Assembly: GCF_051846915.1 (NCBI RefSeq) | Contig: NZ_JBPYCR010000002.1 | Span: 1-64,000 of the forward strand | Source: JBPYCR01 sp051846915 | GTDB lineage: Bacteria; Bacillota; Bacilli; Bacillales; Amphibacillaceae | Direction of reading: 5' to 3' | Length of the DNA stretch: 64,000 nt | Part shown: in pieces, positions 1 through 7,948 of the stretch | Numbering within the stretch: position 1 is the first letter of the stretch | How the letters are laid out: the number at the start of each line of letters is the position of its first letter | Position numbers and translations under genes: made by a program | Notes under the pieces: model-generated | What the model saw: the letters and a program-made list of their open reading frames with translations, nothing else | Database searches by the model: none | What the model was told of the DNA's origin: nothing

Positions 1-194
1 CCCAAGTATTAAATGTATAATTTTACCAAATGGACAGTGCCACCTTTATTAGGTTGTTATCTTTTTTGTCTTATAGAGAAATAAATAATTTACCGAATAA
101 TTAAAATACATTTATGCAACGCTAGTGATCTAATGTACAAAACAACAATCTTTTAGAAAACAGCCTTTTTGATATAATAATAGCAAAATGACGT
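1..194. other. AT-rich intergenic region downstream of rpsO
   Basis: This AT-rich stretch follows the rpsO terminator. I found no open frame with a ribosome binding site and no convincing promoter. In B. subtilis the next gene in this direction is pnp, so this is probably its upstream region, but pnp itself lies outside the window. Confidence 0.5.
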
Positions 195-222
195 AAAAAA
201 AGCAGGATTGCTCCTGCTTTTA
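195..222 (-). terminator. Rho-independent terminator of rpsO
   Basis: On the minus strand an AAAGCAGGAG/CTCCTGCTTT-type stem closes over a short loop and runs into a T-tract. It starts four bases after the rpsO stop codon. Confidence 0.85.
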
Positions 223-225
223 ATA

Positions 226-495
226 TTACCTGCGTAATCCGAGTTTTTGAATCAAGTCACGATAACGCGTAACATCTTTTTTACGTAAATAATTCAATAA
301 ATTACGGCGTTTACCAACCATTTTCAAAAGACCACGACGTGAATGATGATCTTTTTTATGCGTACGTAAATGATCATTTAATGTAGTAATTTCTTCTGTA
401 AGCACAGCAATCTGCACTTCAGGAGAACCCGTATCATTATCATGAACCTTATGCTCGTTAATAATCTCATTTTTACGTTCTTTCGTTATAGCCAA
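226..495 (-). CDS. rpsO: 30S ribosomal protein S15
   Basis: Primary 16S rRNA-binding protein of the small subunit platform. The 89-residue product has the same length as the B. subtilis protein, with the S15 hallmark TGSPEVQIA near residue 20, the LRTHKKDHHSRRGL block in the middle and the LGLRR end. The in-frame GTG nine bases upstream lies inside the Shine-Dalgarno sequence AGGAGGTG, so it cannot be the start. The TTG at 495 has a spacing of 8 and restores the family N-terminus M-A-I-T. It is the last gene of the nusA-ribF run, separated from ribF by a leader that carries its own promoter. Confidence 0.95.
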   Translation of the reverse strand: MAITKERKNEIINEHKVHDNDTGSPEVQIAVLTEEITTLNDHLRTHKKDHHSRRGLLKMVGKRRNLLNYLRKKDVTRYRDLIQKLGLRR

Positions 496-582
496 CAGGC
501 CCACCTCCTATAATTTTTAAGATCCCCATTCCCCCAGCAATCGTCGGAGTAAACGTACTGCCAAGCGAAGGTTACGTGTTTA
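496..582 (-). promoter_or_regulatory. rpsO 5' leader, possible S15 autoregulatory element
   Basis: Between the promoter and the rpsO SD lies about 85 bases of GC-richer sequence with short complementary segments, unusual in this AT-rich DNA. S15 represses its own mRNA through leader structures in several bacteria (known of the family). I cannot fold it here, so the regulatory role is inferred. Confidence 0.4.
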
Positions 583-611
583 ATCGTACATCTTTCACAG
601 TAAAATTGCAA
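583..611 (-). promoter_or_regulatory. Sigma-A-type promoter for rpsO
   Basis: On the minus strand TTGCAA (606-611) and TACGAT (583-588) are separated by exactly 17 bases, just after the ribF stop codon. Each hexamer matches consensus at 4 of 6 positions. Confidence 0.5.
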
Positions 612-618
612 GCAAAAT

Positions 619-1572
619 TTATTTTTCGGGGTCTTGAAAAATTGCTCTTATTGTCTGTTCATCCTCTTGTATTTGCTTGATAAGATCATTTACATCATCG
701 TATTTTTCTTCGTCACGAATAAATTGATGCCATTCAATTGTAAGGTTCTTTCCATATAAATCTGCATCGAAATCAAGTAGATGAACTTCCAGTGAGACAT
801 CAGTATCATCTGTAAACGTTGGGTTTGTACCTAAATTGGCCATTCCTTCCCACGCTTTTTCATCACCTTGTATATACGTTTTAACCGCATATACTCCCGT
901 CTTAGGCAGTAAAGCTTCTTTATCTATTTGTAAGTTTGCAGTTGGATACCCGATCGTTCTTCCCCGCTTAGCTCCATCAATCACTTTACCACTTACGGTT
1001 AAATGTCTGCCCAATAATGTGTTTGCTTTTTTCATATTTCCTTCATTTAGAAGCTTTCTAATTTTCGTAGAGCTAATTTTTTCATCATCTTCCTCAACTT
1101 TATCAATAGCTTCTGAGGAAAACAAACCGCTGGAAAACTGGTTAATATTCTGCATATTTCCTTTTCCTTTGTAACCGAAAGAAAAATCAAATCCGGCAAC
1201 AACATGTTTAATATTAAGGCCAATAATAAAATGATCTATGAATTGCTGTGGAGGTAATGCTGAGAGTTCATTATTAAACGTAATAATATATAGTCGATCC
1301 ACCTGTAATTTTCTCATAAGCTCTTGTTTTTCCGGAAGAGGCGTAATATATTTTACGTCGACCGTCTGATCCCTTTTTAAAATGACAGAAGGATGTGGAG
1401 AGAAAGTAATAACCGCACTTGCCATCTTTTTTTTCTGCGCTTGTTTGACTGCAGTTCTAATTACTTTCTGATGTCCCTTATGAATTCCATCAAAAAAACC
1501 AATTGCAGCTGTTGTTTCCGGCAGATTCTCAACTTGATATGGATGTGGATATGTTAAATAAATTGTTTCCAT
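619..1572 (-). CDS. ribF: Bifunctional riboflavin kinase/FAD synthetase
   Basis: Makes FMN from riboflavin and FAD from FMN in the cytoplasm. The product is 317 residues. The N-terminal nucleotidyltransferase half shows GFFDGIHKGHQKVI (about residues 24-37) and the FSPHPS motif. The C-terminal flavokinase half shows GAKRGRTIGYPTANL and TGVYAV. The longer frame begins with GTGs that are part of the SD (GTGAAGGTGAA); the ATG at 1572 is spaced 6 bases from AAGGTG and gives the usual N-terminus. It follows truB with an 18-base gap. No FMN riboswitch is visible before it. Confidence 0.95.
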   Translation of the reverse strand: METIYLTYPHPYQVENLPETTAAIGFFDGIHKGHQKVIRTAVKQAQKKKMASAVITFSPHPSVILKRDQTVDVKYITPLPEKQELMRKLQVDRLYIITFNNELSALPPQQFIDHFIIGLNIKHVVAGFDFSFGYKGKGNMQNINQFSSGLFSSEAIDKVEEDDEKISSTKIRKLLNEGNMKKANTLLGRHLTVSGKVIDGAKRGRTIGYPTANLQIDKEALLPKTGVYAVKTYIQGDEKAWEGMANLGTNPTFTDDTDVSLEVHLLDFDADLYGKNLTIEWHQFIRDEEKYDDVNDLIKQIQEDEQTIRAIFQDPEK

Positions 1573-1590
1573 ATTGTTCACCTTCACTTT

Positions 1591-2484
1591 TTATCCATTA
1601 AAAATACGAACAGGTTTTATTTTATTCGAGTCTCTTGGGTGTGTTTGATAAATTCCGAGCAACTGATCATGATTAATCATTAAAAAGGGATCGGTTGCTA
1701 TTGGGCTTGTTGGCTTATCAAGAACTTGCCCGTGCAAAATTTTTCCTTTTTCTTCATCTGTTACTTCGATTCGGCCCATTCCTTTCAGACCAGATACCAT
1801 CGGCATCAGTAGAGAACGCTCTTTCTGTTCTGCTTTCGCTTGCTCTATAGTAGCAAAATCAACCGTATCTTCTGCTGCAATGGTACAGCTTTCCACACGA
1901 ATTAAATGAGCCATGTGGGCGGGGTATCCTAATTGCTTACCAATATCAACACATAAAGTTCGAATATATGTCCCTTTGGAACATACGACCTTGATTTGAA
2001 ATGTGTTATCTTTATCTTTGTCGTTCAATTTTGTAATTTCGTGGATCGTCACTTTTCTTGAGGGCCGCTCCACCTCTTGATTAGCGCGTGCATATTCATA
2101 AAGCTTTTTTCCATTCACTTTTACTGCAGAATACATCGGAGGAATTTGTGTAATAACTCCTTCAAATCGCTTTAAAGCATAAGTAATTTCATCATCGGTT
2201 GGCGGTGTAATCACTTCTTTTTCCGCGATGACCGCTCCTTCTGCATCTTCCGTTTCCGTTGCTTTCCCTAAAGCTACACGAGCAATATATGTTTTCTTTG
2301 CTTCTTGCATGAAAGGTACAAGTTTGGTTGCTTGTCCTATGCAGATGGGCAATACCCCTTCTACTTGCGGGTCGAGCGTGCCGGTATGGCCAACTTTTTT
2401 CGTTCCATATATTTTTCTTACTTTTATAACACAGTCATGGGATGTCATCGCTGTTGGTTTCCATAAAGGTAAGATACCATTCAA
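1591..2484 (-). CDS. truB: tRNA pseudouridine(55) synthase
   Basis: Makes pseudouridine 55 in the T-loop of tRNA. Catalytic motif KVGHTGTLDPQVEGVLP (near residue 31) contains the active-site Asp. MYSAVKVNGKKLYEYAR and CSKGTYIRTL are further family blocks, and a PUA-like C-terminus follows. The length is 297 residues. The ATG at 2490 touches the SD (GGGGGG) with no spacing, so the in-frame TTG at 2484, six bases after the SD, is the likelier start (M-N-G-I-L-P-L-W-K-P). The choice is not certain. It lies downstream of a hairpin that separates it from rbfA. Confidence 0.92.
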   Translation of the reverse strand: MNGILPLWKPTAMTSHDCVIKVRKIYGTKKVGHTGTLDPQVEGVLPICIGQATKLVPFMQEAKKTYIARVALGKATETEDAEGAVIAEKEVITPPTDDEITYALKRFEGVITQIPPMYSAVKVNGKKLYEYARANQEVERPSRKVTIHEITKLNDKDKDNTFQIKVVCSKGTYIRTLCVDIGKQLGYPAHMAHLIRVESCTIAAEDTVDFATIEQAKAEQKERSLLMPMVSGLKGMGRIEVTDEEKGKILHGQVLDKPTSPIATDPFLMINHDQLLGIYQTHPRDSNKIKPVRIFNG

Positions 2485-2524
2485 CTTCATCCCCCCATTC
2501 TTGTTTTTTTAATGTAATCAAATG

Positions 2525-2565
2525 GAAAAATCTGACTCGCGGTTACTTAAATCGTGAGTCAGACT
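2525..2565 (-). terminator. Intrinsic terminator or attenuator between rbfA and truB
   Basis: On the minus strand an 8-bp perfect stem TCTGACTC/GAGTCAGA, extended by CG pairs, is followed by TTTTTCC. It starts just after the rbfA stop. Because truB follows without a clear promoter it may be partial, acting as an attenuator. Confidence 0.75.
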
Positions 2566-2570
2566 TTAGT

Positions 2571-2912
2571 TTATTTATCTAAATCTCGCAGCAGCGTTTC
2601 GATTCTATTACCGTACTCGATTGATTCATCTATTTCAAAAAAAAGTTCAGGTGTTTTTCGTAGCCTTATTCGATTGCCTATTTCGGCTCGGATAAAACCA
2701 TTTGCTTTAGCCAGGCCAATTAGAGATTCCTTTTTTTCTTCTTCATCCCCAAGTACAGAAATAAAAACTTTTGCTTGCTGCAAATCTCCTGTCACTTCCA
2801 CATCCGTAATCGTAACAAAACCTACTCTAGGATCTTTAATTTTACGATTTAAAATGTCTCCAATTTCTTTTTTCATTTGCTCTGCTATTCGATTTGCTCG
2901 TACATCGCTCAT
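2571..2912 (-). CDS. rbfA: 30S ribosome-binding factor A
   Basis: KH-fold factor for late 30S maturation and cold adaptation. The 113-residue product has RANRIAEQMKKEIGDIL at the start, KDPRVGFVTITDVEVTGDL and the conserved RIRLRKTPELFF block. The GTG at 2921 belongs to the SD GAGGTG; the ATG at 2912 is spaced 6 bases from it and matches the family start M-S-D-V-R-A-N-R. It is part of the nusA-infB-rbfA-truB operon. Confidence 0.95.
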   Translation of the reverse strand: MSDVRANRIAEQMKKEIGDILNRKIKDPRVGFVTITDVEVTGDLQQAKVFISVLGDEEEKKESLIGLAKANGFIRAEIGNRIRLRKTPELFFEIDESIEYGNRIETLLRDLDK

Positions 2913-2997
2913 TCCATTCACCTCAAATTAGAAGATAGGAAAAGATCTTCTTATTCTTTGGATAATTAAACATTTTAATACGAAAGAAACATAACGG

Positions 2998-3276
2998 TTA
3001 AATACGATTTACATTTGTTATTGTGCGTTCCAACTCCGTATTTTGATCAATTGTTTTTAATGCTTCTTGAATGATTTTTTCGGCCATTTTACGTTCATTG
3101 GATATAGTCACAATTCCAATTTTTGTCCGCTGCCATAAATCATGATAGTCCAGTTCAGCTACCGTAACATTAAAATCTTTACGCAATTTGACAATCATAC
3201 TTTTTAAAATGGAGCGCTTTTGTTTTAGCGATTGCGTATCGTAAATAACGCATTCCACCTCAGCATACATTATCAT
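2998..3276 (-). CDS. ylxP: YlxP family protein (DUF503)
   Basis: Small conserved protein of the nusA-infB operon, reported in related Firmicutes to act with RbfA in 30S assembly. The 92-residue frame shows the family pattern: hydrophobic start, SLKQKRSILKSMIVKLRK, ELDYHDLWQRTKIGI and a C-terminal ERTITNVNR. The start ATG overlaps the infB stop (ATGA), so it is translationally coupled; a second in-frame ATG lies at 3270. The SD is weak. Confidence 0.85.
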   Translation of the reverse strand: MIMYAEVECVIYDTQSLKQKRSILKSMIVKLRKDFNVTVAELDYHDLWQRTKIGIVTISNERKMAEKIIQEALKTIDQNTELERTITNVNRI

Positions 3277-5402
3277 TTCCGTTCGATTTCTTCCATGACG
3301 AATGCTTCAATAATATCGCCTTCTTTAATATCATTAAAGTCTTTGATCGTGATTCCACACTCGTAATTTTGCTGCACTTCTTTTACATCGTCTTTAAATC
3401 GTTTAAGCGCGTCAATCTCCCCTTCATAAAGGACAACGCCATTTCTTATTAAACGAATACTTGCATTGCGCAAAATTTTTCCATTCGTTACGTAGCTTCC
3501 TGCAATGGTTCCAATTTTAGATACCTTAAATGTTTCGCGAACTTCTGCTTGCCCAATAACTTTCTCCTCATATTCCGGATCAAGCATCCCTTTCATCGCA
3601 GCTTCAATTTCTTCAATAGCTTTATATATAATCCGGTGCAACCGTACATCGACTTTTTCCAATTCAGCTGCTTTTTGTGCGTTTACGTCAGGCCGTACGT
3701 TAAAACCGATGACAACACCGTTAGAAGCAGATGCTAAAATTATATCAGATTCGGTAATCGCTCCAACACCGATATGAATAATTTTAATTTGTACATTTTC
3801 GACTTCAATCTTTCTTAAGGACGAAGCAAGCGCCTCTGCCGAACCTTGAACATCCGCTTTAATGATAATATTAATTTCTTTCATATCACCTTTTTTAATT
3901 TGTTCGAATAAATCATCCAAACTTACTTTCGCTTGACCGCCACGTGATTCTTGGATGTGTTTTTGCTCTCGGGTTTCACCAATTTGCCGGGCTTTTTTCT
4001 CGTCGGAAAATACGAGGAATTGATCGCCAGCTTGTGGCACAGCATTTAATCCGGTTATTTCTACTGGAGTGGACGGCCCTGCCGCTTCTACTCGCTTACC
4101 AAGGTCACTGACCATAGCACGAACACGACCATACGTGTTACCAATTACAAGCGTTTGTCCAACCCGTAGTGTTCCATCTTGAACTAACAGACTTGCCACT
4201 GAACCGCGTCCTTTATCCAACTGGGCTTCAATCACCGTACCAAATGCCTTGTTTTTCGGATTAGCTTTTAATTCTTCCATCTCTGCAGTAAGAAGAATCA
4301 TTTCGATCAATTCTTCTATTCCTTCACCTTTAACCGCAGAAAGCTGAACAAATATGGTGCTTCCACCCCAATCTTCAGGGATCAATTCATATTCGGTCAG
4401 TTCCTGCATGACACGATCTGGATTAGCCGCTTCTTTATCCATTTTGTTAACAGCGACGATAATTGGTACCTCTGCAGCCTTCGCATGGTTGATGGCTTCC
4501 ACTGTTTGAGGCATAACCCCGTCATCTGCAGCAACAACCAAAATCGCAATATCGGTTACCTGTGCTCCTCGGGACCGCATGCTCGTAAAGGCTTCGTGAC
4601 CCGGGGTATCAAGAAAAGTAACTTTTTGTCCTGCACTTTCCACTTGATATGCACCAATATGTTGGGTGATCCCGCCTGCTTCACCCGCAGTTACTTTTGT
4701 ATGGCGGATGGAATCAAGTAATGTTGTTTTTCCGTGATCAACGTGACCCATGATCGTCACAACAGCTGGACGGCTCACAAGATCTTCTTCTTTATTTTCT
4801 ACCAAATACTTTTCAAAATCAGTATCTTCCAGAATGATTTCCTTCTCTACTTCTACACCATATTCTGTGCAGATTAATTCAATAGTATCATCATCAAGGT
4901 CTTGATTTTTTGTGGCCATAACACCTAAAAGCATCAGCTTTTTAATAATTTCAGAAGTGTCTTTATGAAGTTTTTCAGCTAATTCATTTACCGTCAATGT
5001 CTCATGGTAAACAATTTTCTTCGGTGTCTCTTTGACTGGGGCCTGTTGCTTGGGCGCTATATTTTTCTGTTGTCTCCGCTGGTTATTCTTATTCGATTTA
5101 CTCTTTCTTTGTACTCCACTATTATTCTGTTGTTTTTGTTTCGTTTGGTTTTTATTCATATTCCCTGCCTTGGGTTGTGATTTATTTGTTTGATTTACCT
5201 TATTGTTCTTGTTCGTAGGTTCACTTTTTTTGCTCGCTGTTGTTGCTGGTTTTATTTTTTCATCAAGTTTCGCAGCCGTGCTTGCCGATATTGTAGACAT
5301 ATGATTGGAAACTTCTATATTTAAATCTTTTAATTTCTGAATAACATCTTTACTTGCTAAATTGTTTTTCTTGGCATATTCATATACACGCATTTTACTC
5401 AT
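3273..5402 (-). CDS. infB: Translation initiation factor IF-2
   Basis: GTPase that brings initiator fMet-tRNA to the 30S subunit and promotes 50S joining. The product is 709 residues. An N-terminal domain (residues 1-50) is followed by a low-complexity N/Q/K linker (about 55-125) and a second IF2-N domain (about 130-185). The G domain carries GHVDHGKT (219-226), GGITQHIG, DTPGHE, NKMD and SAVKGEG; domains II-IV follow. The start ATG has the SD GGGGGTGA. It is preceded by ylxQ (20-base gap) and overlaps ylxP by four bases. Confidence 0.97.
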   Translation of the reverse strand: MSKMRVYEYAKKNNLASKDVIQKLKDLNIEVSNHMSTISASTAAKLDEKIKPATTASKKSEPTNKNNKVNQTNKSQPKAGNMNKNQTKQKQQNNSGVQRKSKSNKNNQRRQQKNIAPKQQAPVKETPKKIVYHETLTVNELAEKLHKDTSEIIKKLMLLGVMATKNQDLDDDTIELICTEYGVEVEKEIILEDTDFEKYLVENKEEDLVSRPAVVTIMGHVDHGKTTLLDSIRHTKVTAGEAGGITQHIGAYQVESAGQKVTFLDTPGHEAFTSMRSRGAQVTDIAILVVAADDGVMPQTVEAINHAKAAEVPIIVAVNKMDKEAANPDRVMQELTEYELIPEDWGGSTIFVQLSAVKGEGIEELIEMILLTAEMEELKANPKNKAFGTVIEAQLDKGRGSVASLLVQDGTLRVGQTLVIGNTYGRVRAMVSDLGKRVEAAGPSTPVEITGLNAVPQAGDQFLVFSDEKKARQIGETREQKHIQESRGGQAKVSLDDLFEQIKKGDMKEINIIIKADVQGSAEALASSLRKIEVENVQIKIIHIGVGAITESDIILASASNGVVIGFNVRPDVNAQKAAELEKVDVRLHRIIYKAIEEIEAAMKGMLDPEYEEKVIGQAEVRETFKVSKIGTIAGSYVTNGKILRNASIRLIRNGVVLYEGEIDALKRFKDDVKEVQQNYECGITIKDFNDIKEGDIIEAFVMEEIERK

Positions 5403-5422
5403 ACGTTCACCCCCGAGTTTAT

Positions 5423-5728
5423 TTAACCAAGTAGTGATTTTATTTTAGTGGCAAAGCCTTTATCTAAAATAGCAACACCTACTCTTTTCGTTTTACCAAT
5501 TGCTTGAGACAATACTTCCCGATCTTCTTCCAATACGACGAATGGAATTTCATAAGTTCTACACTTATCAATCAATTTTTTCTTTGTTCTAGGACCAATA
5601 TCATTTGCCAAAAGTACAAGCGCTGCTCGTTTTTTCTGGATATCTTTCACAATATTTTCTTCCCCGACTGAACATTTTCCGGCTCGTAATGCTAATCCTA
5701 CAATATTTAAGTAGCTGTTTTTTTTCAT
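5423..5728 (-). CDS. ylxQ: L7Ae-family K-turn RNA-binding protein YlxQ
   Basis: A 101-residue L7Ae/L30e/Gadd45-fold protein. GLALRAGKCSVGE near the N-terminus and LVLLANDIGPRTKKKL are the family's RNA-binding signatures. B. subtilis YlxQ binds kink-turn RNA, but its cellular role is not settled. The start ATG overlaps the ylxR stop (ATGA), indicating coupling inside the nusA operon. Confidence 0.88.
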   Translation of the reverse strand: MKKNSYLNIVGLALRAGKCSVGEENIVKDIQKKRAALVLLANDIGPRTKKKLIDKCRTYEIPFVVLEEDREVLSQAIGKTKRVGVAILDKGFATKIKSLLG

Positions 5729-6000
5729 TTCTGTTTACCTTGTGCTAGTGAAACGAGTTCATCATAAATACTGGCATCAATTTCAATTTGAAACGTTTTT
5801 TCTAAAACATGTGCTTTTTTCGCCTTTTCAATAGTATCCATATCCAAAGATACGTAAGCGCCTCGGCCATTTTTCTTACCGGTTGGATCTACAAAAACTT
5901 CGCCTTCTTTATTACGGACAATTCGTATTAATTCTTTTTTAGGCTTCATTTCATTTGTTACGACACATTTACGCTGTGGGATTTTTCTTTTTTTAGCCAT
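5725..6000 (-). CDS. ylxR: YlxR/RnpM family protein (DUF448)
   Basis: A basic 91-residue protein with the DUF448 signature: RKCVVTNEMKPKKELIRIVR at the start and DPTGKKNGRGAYVS in the middle. B. subtilis YlxR has been reported to bind RNase P and to influence expression of many genes. The SD AAGGAG is well placed before ATG 6000. It lies between nusA (12-base gap) and ylxQ (overlap). Confidence 0.88.
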   Translation of the reverse strand: MAKKRKIPQRKCVVTNEMKPKKELIRIVRNKEGEVFVDPTGKKNGRGAYVSLDMDTIEKAKKAHVLEKTFQIEIDASIYDELVSLAQGKQK

Positions 6001-6012
6001 GTAAACCGCTCC

Positions 6013-7110
6013 TTATTCGAACAGGTTATCATCTAAATAAGTAGAGTCTTCATCTTCATCTGTCAACAATCCTTCTTCTTTTGCGACTGTTTCACTTTTT
6101 ATATCAATTTTCCAACCTGTAAGCTTGGCCGCCAATCTGGCATTTTGCCCACGCTTTCCAATAGCTAATGAAAGTTGATAGTCCGGTACGATAACCGTAG
6201 TGGCTTTATCCTCTTCATCTACGAGAACGTTAATAACTTTGGAAGGACTGAGTGCATTGGAAACATATACAATTGGGTCGTCTGACCATTCTACGACATC
6301 AATTTTCTCACCGTTTAATTCATTTACAATAGCTTGCACACGTTGTCCTTTTTGACCAACACAAGAGCCTACTGGGTCTATTTCAGGGTCAGGTGCATGA
6401 ACGGAGATTTTTGAACGGTCTCCTGCTTCGCGGGAAATCGATTTAATTTCCACAATGCCTTCGTAGATTTCCGGCACTTCCATCTCAAAAAGACGTTTTA
6501 ATAAGCCCGGATGTGATCGGGATATATATATTTGAGGCCCTTTACTCGTATTTTCTACTTTGGTAACAAATACTTTGATCCGATCATGAATATGATATGA
6601 TTCAGATGGTATTTGTTCGGCTTCAGCAAGTTTTGCTTCAATTTTTCCCAAATTAACATAAATAAATCTGGAATCTTTTCGTTGAATAATCCCGGTCATG
6701 ACATCTTCTTCTCTATCGGCATATTCACTGAAAATGACACCACGTTCCGCTTCCCGTACACGTTGCGTAACTACTTGCTTTGCTGCTTGTGCCGCGATCC
6801 GGCCAAAATCTTTCGGTGTAATTTCCACCTCGACCACATCATCAATTTCATAATTTGGATCAATATCTTGTGCTTCTTCCAACGATATCTCTTCCTGATT
6901 ATTTTCAATTTCTTCTACAACTGTTTTTCTGGAATACACTTTCATTGAACCTTCATTTTCATTCAAAGCAACACGTACGTTTGTCGCTGACTTGAAGTTT
7001 TTCTTATAAGCTGAAATTAAGGCTGCTTCAAGAGCTTCCAATAAAATTTCTTTATCGATCCCTTTCTCTTTTTCCAAAAAATTAATTGCATCGAACAATT
7101 GATTGCTCAC
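6013..7110 (-). CDS. nusA: Transcription termination/antitermination factor NusA
   Basis: RNA polymerase-binding elongation factor of 365 residues. It has an N-terminal polymerase-binding domain (1-130), then an S1 domain (GIIQRKDSRFIYVNLG) and two KH domains (VGSCVGQKGQRVQAI and LSLAIGKRGQNARLAAKLTGW). It lacks the C-terminal acidic repeats of E. coli NusA, as usual in Bacillus. The start is GTG with the SD AAAGGGGGAG. The C-terminal tail is acidic (TDEDEDSTYLDDN). It follows rimP by 14 bases. Confidence 0.96.
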   Translation of the reverse strand: MSNQLFDAINFLEKEKGIDKEILLEALEAALISAYKKNFKSATNVRVALNENEGSMKVYSRKTVVEEIENNQEEISLEEAQDIDPNYEIDDVVEVEITPKDFGRIAAQAAKQVVTQRVREAERGVIFSEYADREEDVMTGIIQRKDSRFIYVNLGKIEAKLAEAEQIPSESYHIHDRIKVFVTKVENTSKGPQIYISRSHPGLLKRLFEMEVPEIYEGIVEIKSISREAGDRSKISVHAPDPEIDPVGSCVGQKGQRVQAIVNELNGEKIDVVEWSDDPIVYVSNALSPSKVINVLVDEEDKATTVIVPDYQLSLAIGKRGQNARLAAKLTGWKIDIKSETVAKEEGLLTDEDEDSTYLDDNLFE

Positions 7111-7124
7111 TCTTTTCTCCCCCT

Positions 7125-7595
7125 TTAAAACACGACAGCAAGTCTAGCATGGGCGATTTTATCGTATGGAATTTCAACTTGCTTTTTTTGTGTTTTTAAT
7201 TTGTATTCAATTGTTGCGGAATCATTGATAAACGCTTTTAATGTACCTTCATATTCTTTTTCTCCGTTAAGAGGTGCGTATAATTTAATATATACATGAT
7301 TGTTTACATTTTTAATGAAGTCATCTTTCGTTTTTAATGGACGTTCCGCTCCCGGAGAGGATACTTCAAGAAAATAAGTACCTTTAATCGGGTCCAATTC
7401 ATCCAACTTCGCGCTTAACTGCTCGGAAACTTGGCCGCATTCGGTAATATCCAAACCTTCCTCTTTATCAATATAAACACGTAAAAACCAATTTTTTGCT
7501 TCTTTTACATATTCAACATCAACCAGTTCCAATCCTTTTTCTGTTAAAATAGGCTGCACTAGTTCTTCTGTAATATCTATAATTTTTGAACTCAA
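7125..7595 (-). CDS. rimP: Ribosome maturation factor RimP
   Basis: Two-domain factor for early 30S assembly. The family block YFLEVSSPGAERPL lies in the middle, and the C-terminal SH3-like domain ends in KIAHARLAVVF. The longest frame would add 21 residues, but the SD AAGGAGG sits inside that extension. TTG at 7595, spaced 8 bases from the SD, gives 156 residues, the same length as B. subtilis RimP. First gene of the nusA operon, preceded by the polC terminators. Confidence 0.94.
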   Translation of the reverse strand: MSSKIIDITEELVQPILTEKGLELVDVEYVKEAKNWFLRVYIDKEEGLDITECGQVSEQLSAKLDELDPIKGTYFLEVSSPGAERPLKTKDDFIKNVNNHVYIKLYAPLNGEKEYEGTLKAFINDSATIEYKLKTQKKQVEIPYDKIAHARLAVVF

Positions 7596-7680
7596 GTTAG
7601 CATCCTCCTTTATTTCGTAATATGTATACTTATTATTAACAAGTCTCCAGTTTTTCATTTCACGATATCACGATATCAAC

Positions 7681-7711
7681 ACAAAACCCTTGCCGGGTGC
7701 TGTGGCAAGGG
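7681..7711 (-). terminator. Rho-independent terminator downstream of polC
   Basis: On the minus strand CCCTTGCC and GGCAAGGG form an 8-bp stem over a 9-base loop, followed by TTTTGT. With the next hairpin upstream it separates polC from rimP. Confidence 0.8.
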
Positions 7712-7735
7712 GGAAGTTAGAAAGCTGTTGTATGA

Positions 7736-7766
7736 AGAAAGAGTGGGAATGTCCCCACTCTTTTAG
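7736..7766. terminator. Second, bidirectional-looking hairpin between polC and rimP
   Basis: AAAGAGTGGG and CCCACTCTTTT form a 10-bp stem. It is flanked by As on one side and Ts on the other, so it could act in either direction. Confidence 0.6.
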
Positions 7767-7849
7767 TCCGTACATTATGATTACTTACCAAAAAAATCAT
7801 ATCACAAGTATTTCGTTCGTGCAAGTCTTACCTGTTTTGCGGGCTTGTA

Positions 7850-7948
7850 CAGGATGTACTGACTTCGACATTCGACACACGATGTGTCGGTACTTAGTCG
7901 AAGATCCCCATGATCAAAACGTTTTTTACCGTACTTTTTGAACAGCCC
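7850..7948. repeat. Palindromic intergenic repeat remnant
   Basis: Directly behind the polC stop lies a nested palindrome: CTTCGAC...GTCGAAG (about 7863-7905) enclosing CGACACA/TGTGTCG. The polC-proximal edge reads GTTCAAAAAGTACGGT on the minus strand. A similar GTTCAAAAAGCTACC edge occurs at 56338. No protein is encoded. It resembles dispersed palindromic repeats that I recall from Bacillaceae; the family assignment is inference. Confidence 0.5.

Noticed and set aside
619..2490. FMN riboswitch for ribF
   Set aside because: ribF directly follows truB with an 18-base gap, leaving no room for an aptamer.
2998..3276. Possible riboswitch or leader in the rbfA-ylxP spacer
   Set aside because: The spacer has only short AT-rich complementary stretches. 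Nothing resembles a known riboswitch.
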